This document shows positions 54,411-64,000 of a stretch of DNA of 64,000 nt, one piece after another. The stretch comes from Turnera subulata (lineage: Eukaryota; Streptophyta; Magnoliopsida; Malpighiales; Passifloraceae): assembly GCA_028386065.3 (NCBI GenBank), contig JAKUCV010005648.1, positions 2,345-66,344 of the forward strand. The letters are read 5' to 3'. The translations under genes and the position numbers were made by a program. The notes beneath the pieces were generated by a model, which made no database searches, was not told the DNA's origin, and saw only the letters and a list, made by a program, of their open reading frames with translations. How positions within the stretch are numbered: position 1 is the stretch's first letter; each line of letters begins with the position of its first letter.

Positions 54411-54701
54411 GAAAAAGGCAAAAAGAATAAAAAATCTAGATAAGTGGGTCAATGGGGTGGGCGAACGGGTCGGGTCGGGTGGGGTTGGTTTTTTGTTTTT
54501 GGTTTAACCCTGACATGTGGGCCCCACAAAGCTGATGTGGCGCCAAAAATTTGCCAAATCAGCCATTTTCGCCGGATTTCGGCCGGACTGACCAATAGGG
54601 ATGAACGGAGGGATGAAAAGAGGCCAAAATCCTACACGAGGATGATTTCAACTTTGAGGCCTTACACACGGACCAAAAAACGCTTTAATCCTCTTTATTA
54701 C

Positions 54702-55299
54702 ATAGAGTGTCTAAAGCATGTTCCAAGCATGATTTTGGGAAAAAAAATATTATTATATTAAGCAAAACTGATGGATAAAACACACTTCCAGTTCCAATAA
54801 TTAGAAGAGTTGACGAGTGGGGAGAAATAAACGTCAGCATTTCACTTAGAGGGGAAGAAAAATAATAAAACTTCCACGTGACAAGTTGAAGAGCTCCTGC
54901 TGTTCAACTTTAATATATGTAATGGATAGATCATGACCCTCACGTTGTTTCGGGTGATGATCATATTACTGCCAAGTCTGTTCTAAAAATGATCCTTTTT
55001 TTGCCAATATTCTAAAAATTATGTAACAAACGGGATATTCATATATGAGTTGAAGCAAGTATGTCATAAATTATTTTTATGATAAAAAGTGATAATATTA
55101 TTGTTATTCTATAATGAATTAATTTATGGTTAATTATGACATAAATAATTTTGATATATGGTTTTTTTTCCTTTTAAAAGCTTAGTTATTTCTTTTAATT
55201 CCAAATTGTATCAAAACTGATTTATAAAGACATCTTCTCTAATGGCATAAAACTGTTACTACAAAGGGGCACTAACTCAAGTATGCATAGACATATCCT
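54702..55299. other. AT-rich sequence, no gene seen
   Basis: About 600 bp without a supported ORF or repeat. It contains TTCCACGTGACAAG near 54870, a G-box-like CACGTG, probably incidental. Confidence 0.5.
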
Positions 55300-57500
55300 T
55301 CAGGTACAAATCAACACAATAACATAACTAAAAGAAACCAACTCGGCTATACCCATCGACCTGCTTTCCGTACTCTTATTCTCGCACTTGTAAGACATGG
55401 GGAGGAAATAACGGGGTGAGTATAAAACTCAGTAAGTAAATAAGCGATGCAAAAAGCAACCAGACACTGCACACAAGGCTCAACATGAACAACACACAGT
55501 CATGCAACACATACAGTAATGCATCTTGCACAAATACCGGGCACTCACACCACAGAACAAGCACGACCATTTTACTCCAAGCGGCCATCTAGCACCGCAA
55601 GGCCCGTCAAATAATCCTGACCGTTTTACTCCAAGCGGCCATCTAGCAACGCAAGGCCCGTCAAATAATCCTGACCATTTTACTCCAAGCAGCCATCTAG
55701 CACCGCAAGGCCCCTCAAATAATCATCAATATGGTAAGTGCCACATCTTAGGCACGACCTGTGCACCCCGTGCACCATCTCCCAACTGGCCAGTGGTATA
55801 CACAATCACATGCGCATCCAAGGTATGGAATGCAATGACAAGCACAACAAGTGCAATGCAGCCATTCATATTCACATCACTCCTCAAATGCAACACCAAC
55901 AGAAGCAACCATGTTGTAAAATGGATCACACCCATATAACATAACCATTATCTATCATATAGTCAGCAACATGCATAAATAGCCAAAAATGGCCAACTAG
56001 CACTACTATGCTTCATCAAGCCACAATAGACATCAATGGCTATGAACTTGCTAACAATATGCATAATTGGACAATGATGGCCAACTAGCTACAATATACA
56101 CCAATCAATCAAGAGTGTACCAGCAAGCTAATTCAACCAGCATTGACACACTGAAGAATGCAAAAGAGGGCCTTCCGCCCAGCAATGGTACACTAGTAAT
56201 CACTACTCGCATAACAAACTTACTTACCATCACCTAGGCATTCCTAAACCAATTCCTCTCCTTTACATCCTTTAGGCCTCTTGGAACCTTACTCCCTATT
56301 TTGAACATACAAATAGACCTCACAATCAATTCACATCAATAATAGCTTGTGAAACACAATCCCACCCACAATACTTATCTTTTCTCAATTCAGGCAGAAG
56401 CTGCCCTACACCAAGAGAAAATTCACCGACATTAAAAATTCACATAGAGGCAGAATCAGCATTGGTACTCAACATCAAAGTTGTGTATCTGCCTCTTAGA
56501 TTTCCAGAGCCACCAAGAACACTCAATTCCAAGCTATCTAACTCCAAATATGGCTCCTACATCAACTCGGGGTCAAACAGCATGTCTACTACAGAACAAT
56601 CGAATTTGAGAGCATATAACTCCCTCAATTCGGCTCCAAAAATAGCAAGATCAACACCTATAGAAAGCTATCGAAGCTAGATAACTTTGGGCTCTGGTTT
56701 CACTCAATTCCAACCAGTGGTTTGGCCGTAATCTTCTATTTAGTGAGCAAGGGTCAGTTTGCCCGAGAGCAGAACCACCCTAGCCTCACCTCTCTTCCTC
56801 TCCTCTTTTCCTGTCTTTCTCCTCTCTCTCTTAAACGAATTTGGTTTGAACCAAATGGGTGAGAGGTGTCTGATTTCACCCTTTAAAGCATGGTCAAGTA
56901 GGTGAGTGTGTACCCTCTTGCCCCCTCTTGCCCAAGTACGCCACTTGCACAAGCACGTGCCACCTCGTGCTTGTTTCTGACTAATTGGCTCGCAACACCT
57001 GACCTACTAACTTGCACATCAAGGACTACCAGAAGCTTATTCCCGAGCCACATGGCTCATTCTGATTGGTCCGTTTGACCAATTATGCATTTACCCTCAT
57101 CAAGCCCAATTGTGCACCGTCTGACACACTGATGCCCCGGTTGTGCACCATTTCGCACCAAATCGTGCTAACCAATAATGCCCTCGGCCAATTGTGCCTC
57201 TAATGCACCTGTTACACAAAATAAATACATTTCCAGCATTTTCAATCATATATTGGCCAATTAGATAAATCGAGCACTCAGTACACCGAAATGGGTCAAC
57301 TGCGCCATCAGGTCACTACGAACTTTTGTGTGTGCTCTAGGCCAAGCCAACGCACACCATTACCCTCAATCCGATACCAACTCAAGTTAACATGCCAAAA
57401 ACCATACTAACTTGTACACCACAAATATTAACATTACCTACAAATTACCGAATACACGATTCAACCTACAAGAACGTCCCCGAAGGACAAGTAATACCTG
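55300..57500. mobile_element. Probable gypsy-type LTR or LTR fragment
   Basis: The composition and text (GGTGAGTATAAAACTCAGTAAG, then CAAC/CACA-rich and later CpG-poor blocks) resemble the non-coding LTRs of Del/Tekay-type elements in this window. A 3 x 54-bp tandem repeat lies near its left side. Neither end nor a target duplication was identified, so the limits are approximate. No coding domain is present. Confidence 0.35.
55565..55726. repeat. 54-bp tandem repeat, three units
   Basis: Units starting GACCATTTTACTCCAAGC at 55565, 55619 and 55673 are nearly identical, with changes such as CGG to CAG and CCC to CCT. Confidence 0.95.
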
Positions 57501-58068
57501 ATTCTCATCATGTAAATATTGCATTATGCAATAGGGTGTAACTAGGGCTTTTAATTTTAAGTTTATAATTTACGAATTTATGATATAAAGATTCTTCCGT
57601 AACCCAGTTATCCTGAATGCAACTTAGAAAAAACTAAAAAACTAAGTATTGGATATACCATGTATACTTATATATATTTACATTATAAGAAGTCTTATGG
57701 AAATTTATTTGAAACTTACATCGGGTTGATATGCAAGGTTTAGGAAGCAGGGAAAATAGACTAAGGAAAATAGGGTACATAAAGAGAAGAAACTGATAAT
57801 GTTTTTGATATTCCAGGAAACATAAGGTACATAAAGAGATGAAACTGATATTGTTTTTAATATTCCAAATTGGATTACAATTCATTCAGAGGGTATTCCC
57901 TTTTATAAATTCATTAACACATGTGCTGTTACTGTTCATTACGCCATTGCCTGCGTTATTCACTATTCATAGCGTTATTACTTACATCATATTTTTGTCA
58001 GTTTAATACAGAGAATCAATTGTTGGGCCACAATCTAAGTCTTCATTTTGATAGAAAGGGTCTTCCAT
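57501..58068. other. AT-rich sequence with a short duplication
   Basis: Contains a ~57-bp direct duplication near 57773-57870 (GGTACATAAAGAGA...GAAACTGATA twice). No gene is seen. Confidence 0.5.
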
Positions 58069-59607
58069 GTTAGTGTGATATGCCCAAAAGCCAATCAATG
58101 GATGATTGCTTGTAGTCATGTATACACATTAAGGTTATTCCAATAAATACCATTTATGAGAAAAACGCTTGCACATATTTATAACCCTAGAATATTTTAT
58201 ATTCTTAAATGTCCCTAGTCAATTATTATTATGGATGGGTTGTAATAATAAATTAAGACTAGCGTATGTTGAGAATTTATATGTGATATGAATTCTACAT
58301 ACGGGTACAAGTTAGAGAACTTGTGGACTGGACCGACCCACATAAGAACGCTACATGGAATGTTATATGATTGTCATTAGTGGTTCTTATATGTATTGTC
58401 CTTTGACCTGAGATCATCAAGGTTCCCAACATATGAGTTATATACTTTGATATTATTCCTAGTCATCCGTAACTGGGTGGACTTAAGGGTAATCATTAGG
58501 TATATCATAAATGTGTAGTGCGTTTTGTATGATCCAGAGGGGATTCGTCCAGCCCATATAACGGGTATATTATCGGATGGTTTCTTGATAGAGTTGAACC
58601 GGAAATGCATGGCCATGCTCGGATTATGATATGGTGATATCATTGGTATCCGTTTTACGCGGTTAACTTGAGGATCAAGAAACCAAGATTGAACATATGC
58701 GAGATTGACATATTCCATGTCTCGTGTTTAATCTTGATAATGGGACGAAGGGACGATGACATGTTTCCGAGGCATATTGAATCAGTACTGATCTTGTCGT
58801 TCGGGTAGCAATGATGTGTTGCTAGACGCCGCTCTTTGCTTATAATTGTAAAATGAGATTTTACAATTATTGCCGGACGTTACAAGTGCCTACAGGGTCA
58901 CACATTTAGAGTCGTTGATTCGAGCTGGTGGTTGAACTGTGGTTGGACCGTGGTTGAACCAGGTATTTGGGTTTGTGGTTGGACCATGGTTGGACCAGGG
59001 ACGTTTTGGGATGGTTTGGTTCACTAAATATCTGATTTATTGAACGATAATCAGTGCATGGTGATGTGTAATCCCATTAAGACATTAGTGGAGACATCAT
59101 TAGCTAAAAGCTAATCATGTTGGCCAAAGGTGTTGGCCACTTTGTCCCTCGCTTTTGTGAGTGGGATTAGACTAAGCATAATCTGATTATACCTTGTGTC
59201 TTCATCACTTTGAGTCTGAAATTTTCAGAGCATTGAGAGCTTGAGAGAGTCTTGAGTGTTCTTGAGTTTTCAGGCTACACACCTTCTTTGAGAAAGAAGA
59301 AAATACCACAAACTCTAGCTTCCGAAAACCTGCTGCTAGCACATCAGTTCGGGGGTGCTCGGGTTGGTAATCGTGTGATGATTCCAACTAGTTTTCACGG
59401 TTCATGTGGATACCGTAGAGGGACGGGATTGCTGTCTGGCTCTTGCTAATTCGGATCATCAGTTGAGTGAAAGACCTCAACCGAACCAGGTATGTTTTTC
59501 TATAACTCGGTTTACATTGTTTCACATGGATCCTCCATGAGTACCGGGATTTCCGTTGCGCATTTAGTTGCATTTGATTGTCAAATTGCATGACCCAGTT
59601 ACTTACA
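58069..59607 (+). repeat. 5' LTR of C1 copia element
   Basis: Opens TGTTAGTGTGATATGCCC and ends CAGTTACTTACA. It aligns with the solo LTR 44090-45672 and, inverted, with 1-369. It contains the 13-bp inverted repeat at 58842-58870. The first base may be off by one. Confidence 0.92.
58842..58870. repeat. 13-bp perfect inverted repeat in C1 LTR (element copy)
   Basis: Identical in form to 44878-44906: ATAATTGTAAAAT, GAG, ATTTTACAATTAT. Flanking sequence on both sides is also conserved. Confidence 0.9.
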
Positions 59608-59608
59608 G

Positions 59609-59621
59609 TGGTAGCGGAGCC
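59609..59621 (+). other. Primer-binding site of C1 copia element
   Basis: TGGTAGCGGAGCC lies one base after the LTR. It is the same variant of the initiator-tRNA-Met-type site as at 9580 and 27864. Confidence 0.82.
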
Positions 59622-61252
59622 TCTTGTGAAACGCTAAACCGAATTATGTGTTCATATGTTATATGTGATATAGTATGAACATGCTAGTATATGTGATATG
59701 CTGGAATTCATTTTGTATATGTGATATGCTAAATAATTTTTGTACATGTTGATGTTGTGTATTTGTTAAAAATGTTTTGACAACAAGCACTTGATTGGTA
59801 TGAGATATCAATCAAGATGTTCATGGCAGTAAGTTGAAGAGTTCGACTAGGAAAAATCGAGTGTCGGTTTGTGTATAGAACGATTGTCGTTCTAGTACAG
59901 CTAGGCCATAACATCGATGTTGGTCTCACCAACATCGATGTTAGCATGAAGTTTAGCCTTGGCCGAACCTTCACAACATCGATGTTGTGTGACAAACATC
60001 GATGTTCTGATGAAGTTTAGCCTCGGCCGAATGTTCATAACATCGATGGTGTGTGACCAACATCGATGTTCTCATGCAAAACACTCAACAACATCGATGT
60101 TAAGAGTTCCAACATCGATGTTATTTGAGCTCAGCCAAATTGGTTTGAAGTTCCAGAACTCTCATAAAATCGATCTTCAAGATTCCAACATCGATGTTCT
60201 TGAGTTCCAGAAGTTCAAACATCGATGTTTAAGTGTTAACATCGATGTTCTATGCACTCGGCAACCTCAAACATCGATGTTTGATTGTCAACATCGATGT
60301 TCTGAGGGTTCGGCAACCACCAACATCAATTTTTGATTGTCAACATCGATGTTCTGAGGGTTCGGGAACCTCCAACATCGATGTTTGATTGTCAACATCG
60401 ATGTTCTGTGAATTCGCAAACTTCAAACATCGATGTTTAAGGGTTAAACATCGATGTTCTGGAATCCAGTGACTTCAACAGTGAATTCGGGGTAGAAGAA
60501 GGCCGAATTGGTGTCTAGCCTGAACAGAAAAGTTGTAGAACTACTTCTTAGCTTTCCAGGGACACCAAGATTGCGCCAAACTGAGCTCTACAGCTCTAGA
60601 TATGGCCGAAATACTGAGTGCTGCTAAGTTGTTGGGAGAATCAGATTCTCAAAACATCAATGTTCAAGTTAGACATCGATGTTCACTTGTAATTTTGGTT
60701 TCCAAATTTACAAACATCAATATATATTCATCAAGAACATGCATGTAATGTATTGGAATAGTATGTTGATGAAAATATTAAGTTCTTCTTGTGTTGCCTT
60801 CCATGATAAGCACTCATCAAGGTTAAGATCAACAATTGGTAGTGTTTGCCAAAGCAAGGTGCCAATGTTTATCCTAGCAAGGTGCAACTGGATAACTGTA
60901 ATATCTGAACTGCTTATTGTGGGTTTGAACTTAACTAGGTCATCTTAATAGGATTAAGGACTTAGAGGCAAGGAGTTGAGCTAAGTCTATGAGATAGAGA
61001 AGAACAAGTGTTGTTCACTCAACTATCCAAGAGTTACACGAGATGTAATTGACAAGAGTTGTCTACCTAAATAGCTATGAAGTAAGCGATCAGCCAAAGC
61101 TGACTTATCTAGTAGTGAAATGTGGATCTTGGCCTACTTATATGATTGTCTTGATTTATATAGTAGGAGTATCATTTAATAGAATTCCTTGTTAAATGAT
61201 TTTGTATGCATGACTCTTATTTGTGTGAGTAGATCATTGTTGTAGAATTTCC
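59622..61252 (+). other. Long leader of C1 copia element
   Basis: 1.6 kb between primer-binding site and gag, unusually long. It starts with short repeats of ATATGTGATATGCTAG-like text (59650-59740). The paired-palindrome array follows (59910-60683), then ordinary sequence. Short ORFs here are interrupted and unconvincing, so it is likely untranslated. Confidence 0.75.
59910..60683. repeat. Paired AACATCGATGTT palindrome array (copia leader)
   Basis: About 22 copies of the 12-bp palindrome AACATCGATGTT, some degenerate, form 11 pairs. First-member starts are 59910, 59975, 60039, 60090, 60166, 60218, 60270, 60322, 60374, 60426 and 60653. Partners start 20-21 bp later (19 in the last pair). 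Consecutive pairs are 65, 64, 51, 76, 52, 52, 52, 52 and 52 bp apart, then a 227-bp gap. In the element RNA each pair can form a 12-bp hairpin with an 8-9-nt loop. Confidence 0.97.
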
Positions 61253-61966
61253 ATGGCACAAAACACTATCACAATATCACTGCGATCGATCCTTTAGAAG
61301 GAAAAGCTGAATGGGAATAACTTCCTAAAATGGTATCGCAACTTGAGGATAGTCCTTAAACAATAAAAGAATTTGTATGTCCTCGAAGGGCCTGTTCCAA
61401 ATAAACCGGTGCCTGGTGCCTCTAGGGCAGGAAGGGATGCCTGATAATGCATTGGATGCATCATGCCTTATGCTTATAACCATGGACTCTGAGCTTCAGA
61501 AGCAAATGAGAACATGGGGGCATTCGATGTGATCGAACACCTAAAGATGCTCTTTGATGAGCAAGCAAGGCATGAGAGGTATGAGACCTCTAAGGCATTG
61601 TACCAATGCAGGATGGCTGAGTCATCACCCGTAAGACCTCATGTGCTCAAAATGATAGGACAAATTGAGAGCCTTGAGGGTCTTGGTTTTCCTTTGCAGA
61701 AGGAGTTGGTTGTTGATCTACTCCTGCAATCGTTGCCGGATAGTTACAGCCAATTTGTCACAAACTTCAATATGAATATTGTTGACAAATCCTTGTCTGA
61801 GTTGTTCAACATGTTAGGAACAGCTGAGCAACAGATGAAGGCAAACAAATCCAACAGCATTATGATGGTTGGAAGTCGCAAGGGAAAGGGTAAAGCAAAG
61901 TTCAATAAGAAGAAGAGATGTGCCAAAAGTTTGGTGCATGTGCATCTTCTTGTGACCACGTGCTGA
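61253..61966 (+). pseudogene. gag of C1 copia element
   Basis: Starts ATGGCACAAAAC; the same frame carries KLNGNNFLKWYRNLRIVLK and LYVLEGPVPNKPVPGA, typical of copia Gag. Stops lie at about 61295, 61364, 61442, 61445 and 61490. It then opens fully from 61514 with the UBN2 region (AFDVIEHLKMLFDEQARHER, YETSKALYQCRMAESSPV, LLLQSLPDSYSQFVTNFNMN) and a basic end (GSRKGKGKAKFNKKKR). A frameshift near 61915-61940 separates it from the zinc knuckle in the next frame. It would assemble the particle. Confidence 0.9.
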
Positions 61967-62540
61967 AACCCAAGGGTGGTATTGCAAAGGAAGGACATTG
62001 TTTCCATTGCAACAAACCGGGCCATTGGAAGCGCAACTGCCCTGTTTACCTTGAAGAGGTAAAAAAGCAGAAGGGAAGTAAGACTTCCGCTTCAGGTATT
62101 TTCGTTATAGAAGCTAATTTCTCTATCTCAGCATCATGGGTATTAGATACCGGATGTGATTCTCACATTTGTGTAAATGTGCAGGAACTGAGAAAGAGTA
62201 GGAGATTGGCAAAGGGTGAGATAGACCTGCGCGTGGGAAATGGAGCAAGAGTTGCTGCATTAGCCGTAGGAACTTACTATCTTACCTTACCGAGTGGTTT
62301 GGTTTTAGAACTGGATAATTGTTATTATGTACCGACCATAAGCAGGAATTTGATTTCTGTGTCTTGTCTTGACAAGAAAGGTTTTTCATTTGTAATAAAG
62401 GACAATTGTTGTTCTATTTATTTCAATGATGTTTATTATGGTGGTGCGTATTTAAGCAATGGTTTGTATGTTCTTAACCTAGAAACCGCGATCTATAACG
62501 TTAATACGAAGAAGGTTAGAATGAACGATTCTAATGAAAC
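61967..62540 (+). pseudogene. Zinc knuckle and protease of C1 copia element
   Basis: This is the beginning of the open frame running to 62826. The knuckle is CFHCNKPGHWKRNC (CX2CX4HX4C). The protease follows with VLDTGCDSHICVNVQELRKS, where D-T-G is the catalytic motif, then VGNGARVAALAVGTYYLTLP and NLISVSCLDKKGFSF. All active-site residues are present. The frame is joined to Gag only through a frameshift. Confidence 0.92.
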
Positions 62541-63441
62541 CTATCTTAGGCATTGTCGATTGGGCCATATAAACGAGACTCGTATTTCTAAACTCCATAA
62601 AGAAGGACTTTTAGACTCATTTGATTTTGAATCATTTGAGACACGTGAGTCATGTTTGTTAGACAAGAAGACGAAGGCTCCTTTTGCTGGTAAAGGTGAA
62701 AGGGCTTCGGACTTGTTAGGTCTTATACATAGTGATGTATGCGGACCTATGTCGACACAAGCTAGAGGTGGATTTCAATACTTCATTACATTTACTGATG
62801 ATTTCAGTAGATATGGCTATGTGTAACTAATGAAACACAAGTCAGAATCCTTTCAAAAGTTCAAAGAATTCGAGAATGAAGTACAGAATCAACTCGGCAA
62901 CAGCATTAAAATGCTTCGATCAGATCGAGGAGGTGAATATTTAGGCCGAGAATTTCTTGATCATCTAAAGGAGTGTGGTATAGTATCACAGCTCACTCCA
63001 CCGGGTACGCCACAATGGAATGGTATATCCGAAAGGAGGAATAGAACCTTGTTAGACATGGTTCGTTCGATGATGAGTGAAGCTGAACTTCCTTCTTCAT
63101 TTTGGGGACATGCATTATTGAGTGCTGCATTTACACTTAATCGTGTTCCATCTAAATCTGTAGAAAAGACACCATGTGAGATATGGACTGGGAGGCGTCC
63201 CAATTTGTCTTTTATGAGAATTTGGGGTTGTGAGGCTTACGTGAGACGTGAAGCATCAGATAAACTCGGCCCTAAATCCGACAATTGCCTCTTTGTAGGA
63301 TACCCTAAGGAAACTAAAGGGTATTATTTCTACAATCCCACCGAGAACAAAGTGTTTGTTGCTCGGACTGCTATTTTTCTAGAAAGAGAATTTATTTCTA
63401 GAAGAATCAGTGGGAGGAAAATAGAACTCGAAGAAGTTTGA
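62541..63441 (+). pseudogene. Integrase of C1 copia element
   Basis: The HHCC-type domain reads LRHCRLGHINETRISKLHKE, with its Cys pair damaged to ESCLLDKK. The catalytic core has LLGLIHSDVCGPM (Asp), FQYFITFTDDFSRYGYV, a TAA at 62824, MLRSDRGGEYLGREFLDHLK (Asp) and PQWNGISERRNRTLLDMVRS (Glu). The C-terminal part holds GCEAYVRREASDKLGPKSDN and KETKGYYFYNPTENKVFVAR. Apart from one nonsense codon and the lost Cys it is nearly complete; the frame closes at 63439. Confidence 0.92.
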
Positions 63442-64000
63442 GATAATGAGGCAAAGATGGAACAAAGGACATGAACCACAAGGTGTTGTGGATGAGAATC
63501 CTGTGCCTATAACACATGGACCGCGTAGGTCGGATAGGACTTGGTACGAGCCTGAGAGATATGGATTTCTCATGACTCATACTGGAGACGTGATGCTCAT
63601 AGATGAGGATGAGCCCACTTCCTATCAGCAGGCCATTACGGGTCTGGACTCTAAGAAGTGGCTAGAAGCCATGAATTCGGAAATGGAATCCATGTATCAA
63701 AACAAGGTATGGACCTTGGTTGATCCACCTGAAGGGGTAAAACCCATAGGGTGCAACTGGGTCTTTAAGAAAAAGACCGACATGGATGGTAATGTGATTA
63801 CCTATAAAGGGCGATTGGTTGCGAAAGGTTTCAAACAAGTTCATGGTATAGACTATGATGAAACTTTGTCACCAGTTGCCATGGTTAAATCCATCCGGAT
63901 TCTGTTGGCAATAGCTGCATACCATAATTATGAGATATGACAGATGGATATCAAAACCGCCTTCCTAAATGGAAATCTTTTAGAGGAAGTGTACATGACA
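63442..64000 (+). pseudogene. Reverse transcriptase (N part) of C1 copia element, cut by window
   Basis: After a frameshift at about 63440 the frame reads RRSDRTWYEPERYGFLMTHT, QQAITGLDSKKWLEAMNSEM, VKPIGCNWVFKKKTDMDGNV and KGRLVAKGFKQVHGIDYDET. A TGA follows at 63938-63940, and then QMDIKTAFLNGNLLEEVYM, the conserved copia RT block. The catalytic YVDD box lies beyond the window. Confidence 0.93.

Larger units (their letters stand above)
52594..54691. mobile_element. Pack-MULE (Mutator-like, 2.1 kb)
   Basis: Long terminal inverted repeats of about 260-270 bp (52594-52870 and 54425-54691) begin GGATTAAAGC...TTTTGGTCC and share GTGTAAGGCCTCAAAGTTG and the CCCACATGTC block. The flanks TTTTATTAC (52585-52593) and, one base in from the right end, CTTTATTAC (54693-54701) agree at eight of nine positions, the 9-bp duplication expected of Mutator-like elements. 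No transposase is present. The interior carries a gene fragment (53410-53910) and an AT-rich tandem repeat. Confidence 0.8.
58069..64000 (+). mobile_element. Ty1/copia element, family C1 (5' part)
   Basis: The LTR 58069-59607 is followed by a primer-binding site, a 1.6-kb leader with a palindrome array, gag, protease, integrase and the start of RT, all in copia order. The window ends inside RT, so the 3' half is unseen. The protein text is close to the large TNT1-94-like copia group. There are few stops, so the copy is relatively young but disabled. Confidence 0.93.

Noticed and set aside
59910..60683. CRISPR-like regular spacing of short repeats
   Set aside because: The host is a plant, the repeats are 12-bp palindromes in pairs inside a retrotransposon leader, and there are no cas genes.

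Overview
This is a plant nuclear window, and every recognisable coding sequence in it belongs to, or was captured by, a mobile element. I found no intact host gene, no rRNA, no tRNA and no CRISPR. Ty1/copia and Ty3/gypsy elements with plant-type primer-binding sites, an Athila-type env-like ORF, plant Helitrons, a Pack-MULE carrying an arogenate dehydrogenase fragment and a SMART mini-retrotransposon together point to a flowering plant, probably a eudicot with a repeat-rich genome. The species cannot be named from this. The setting looks like intergenic or pericentromeric repeat territory.

Layout. 1-369: start of a copia LTR (family C1, minus). 370-2664: a gypsy-type LTR (minus). 2665-5570: a decayed autonomous Helitron Rep/helicase gene (minus), split at 3038-4109 by a retroposed sequence with poly(A) and a 10-bp target duplication. 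5602-6233: a Helitron 5' terminus. 6234-9473: a non-autonomous Helitron (minus) filled with AT-rich tandem repeats. 9501-9793: a complete 293-bp SMART element. 10671-19368: an 8.7-kb Tekay/Del-like gypsy element (minus) with about 3-kb LTRs and no gag-pol; its interior holds an antisense TATA box and ORFs. 19374-26513: AT-rich sequence with a copia solo LTR (22350-23926), a hAT-like MITE (24519-24909) and Helitron termini.

26519-52396: a nested stack. The outer unit is a SIRE/Maximus-like copia element with gag, protease, integrase, RT, RNase H and an env-like ORF. Its integrase is split by an LTR-like insert (30288-31935). Its RT/RNase H region is split by an Athila-like gypsy element (33104-46851), whose 3' LTR is itself split by a C1 solo LTR (44090-45672). 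52594-54691: a Pack-MULE. 55300-57500: a probable gypsy LTR. 58069-64000: the 5' part of a C1 copia element, cut by the window end inside RT.

Function. The retrotransposon genes are gag-pol machinery for copying through RNA, all disabled by stops or frameshifts. The most unusual signal is a paired-palindrome array. Copies of the 12-bp palindrome AACATCGATGTT occur in pairs about 21 bp apart, and the pairs repeat at 51-76 bp, mostly close to whole helical turns. One array lies in the RNA leader of the C1 copia element (59910-60683). A second lies inside the LTR of a different copia family (23026-23638). A second unusual structure is the antisense transcription-unit-like block inside the Tekay-like element.
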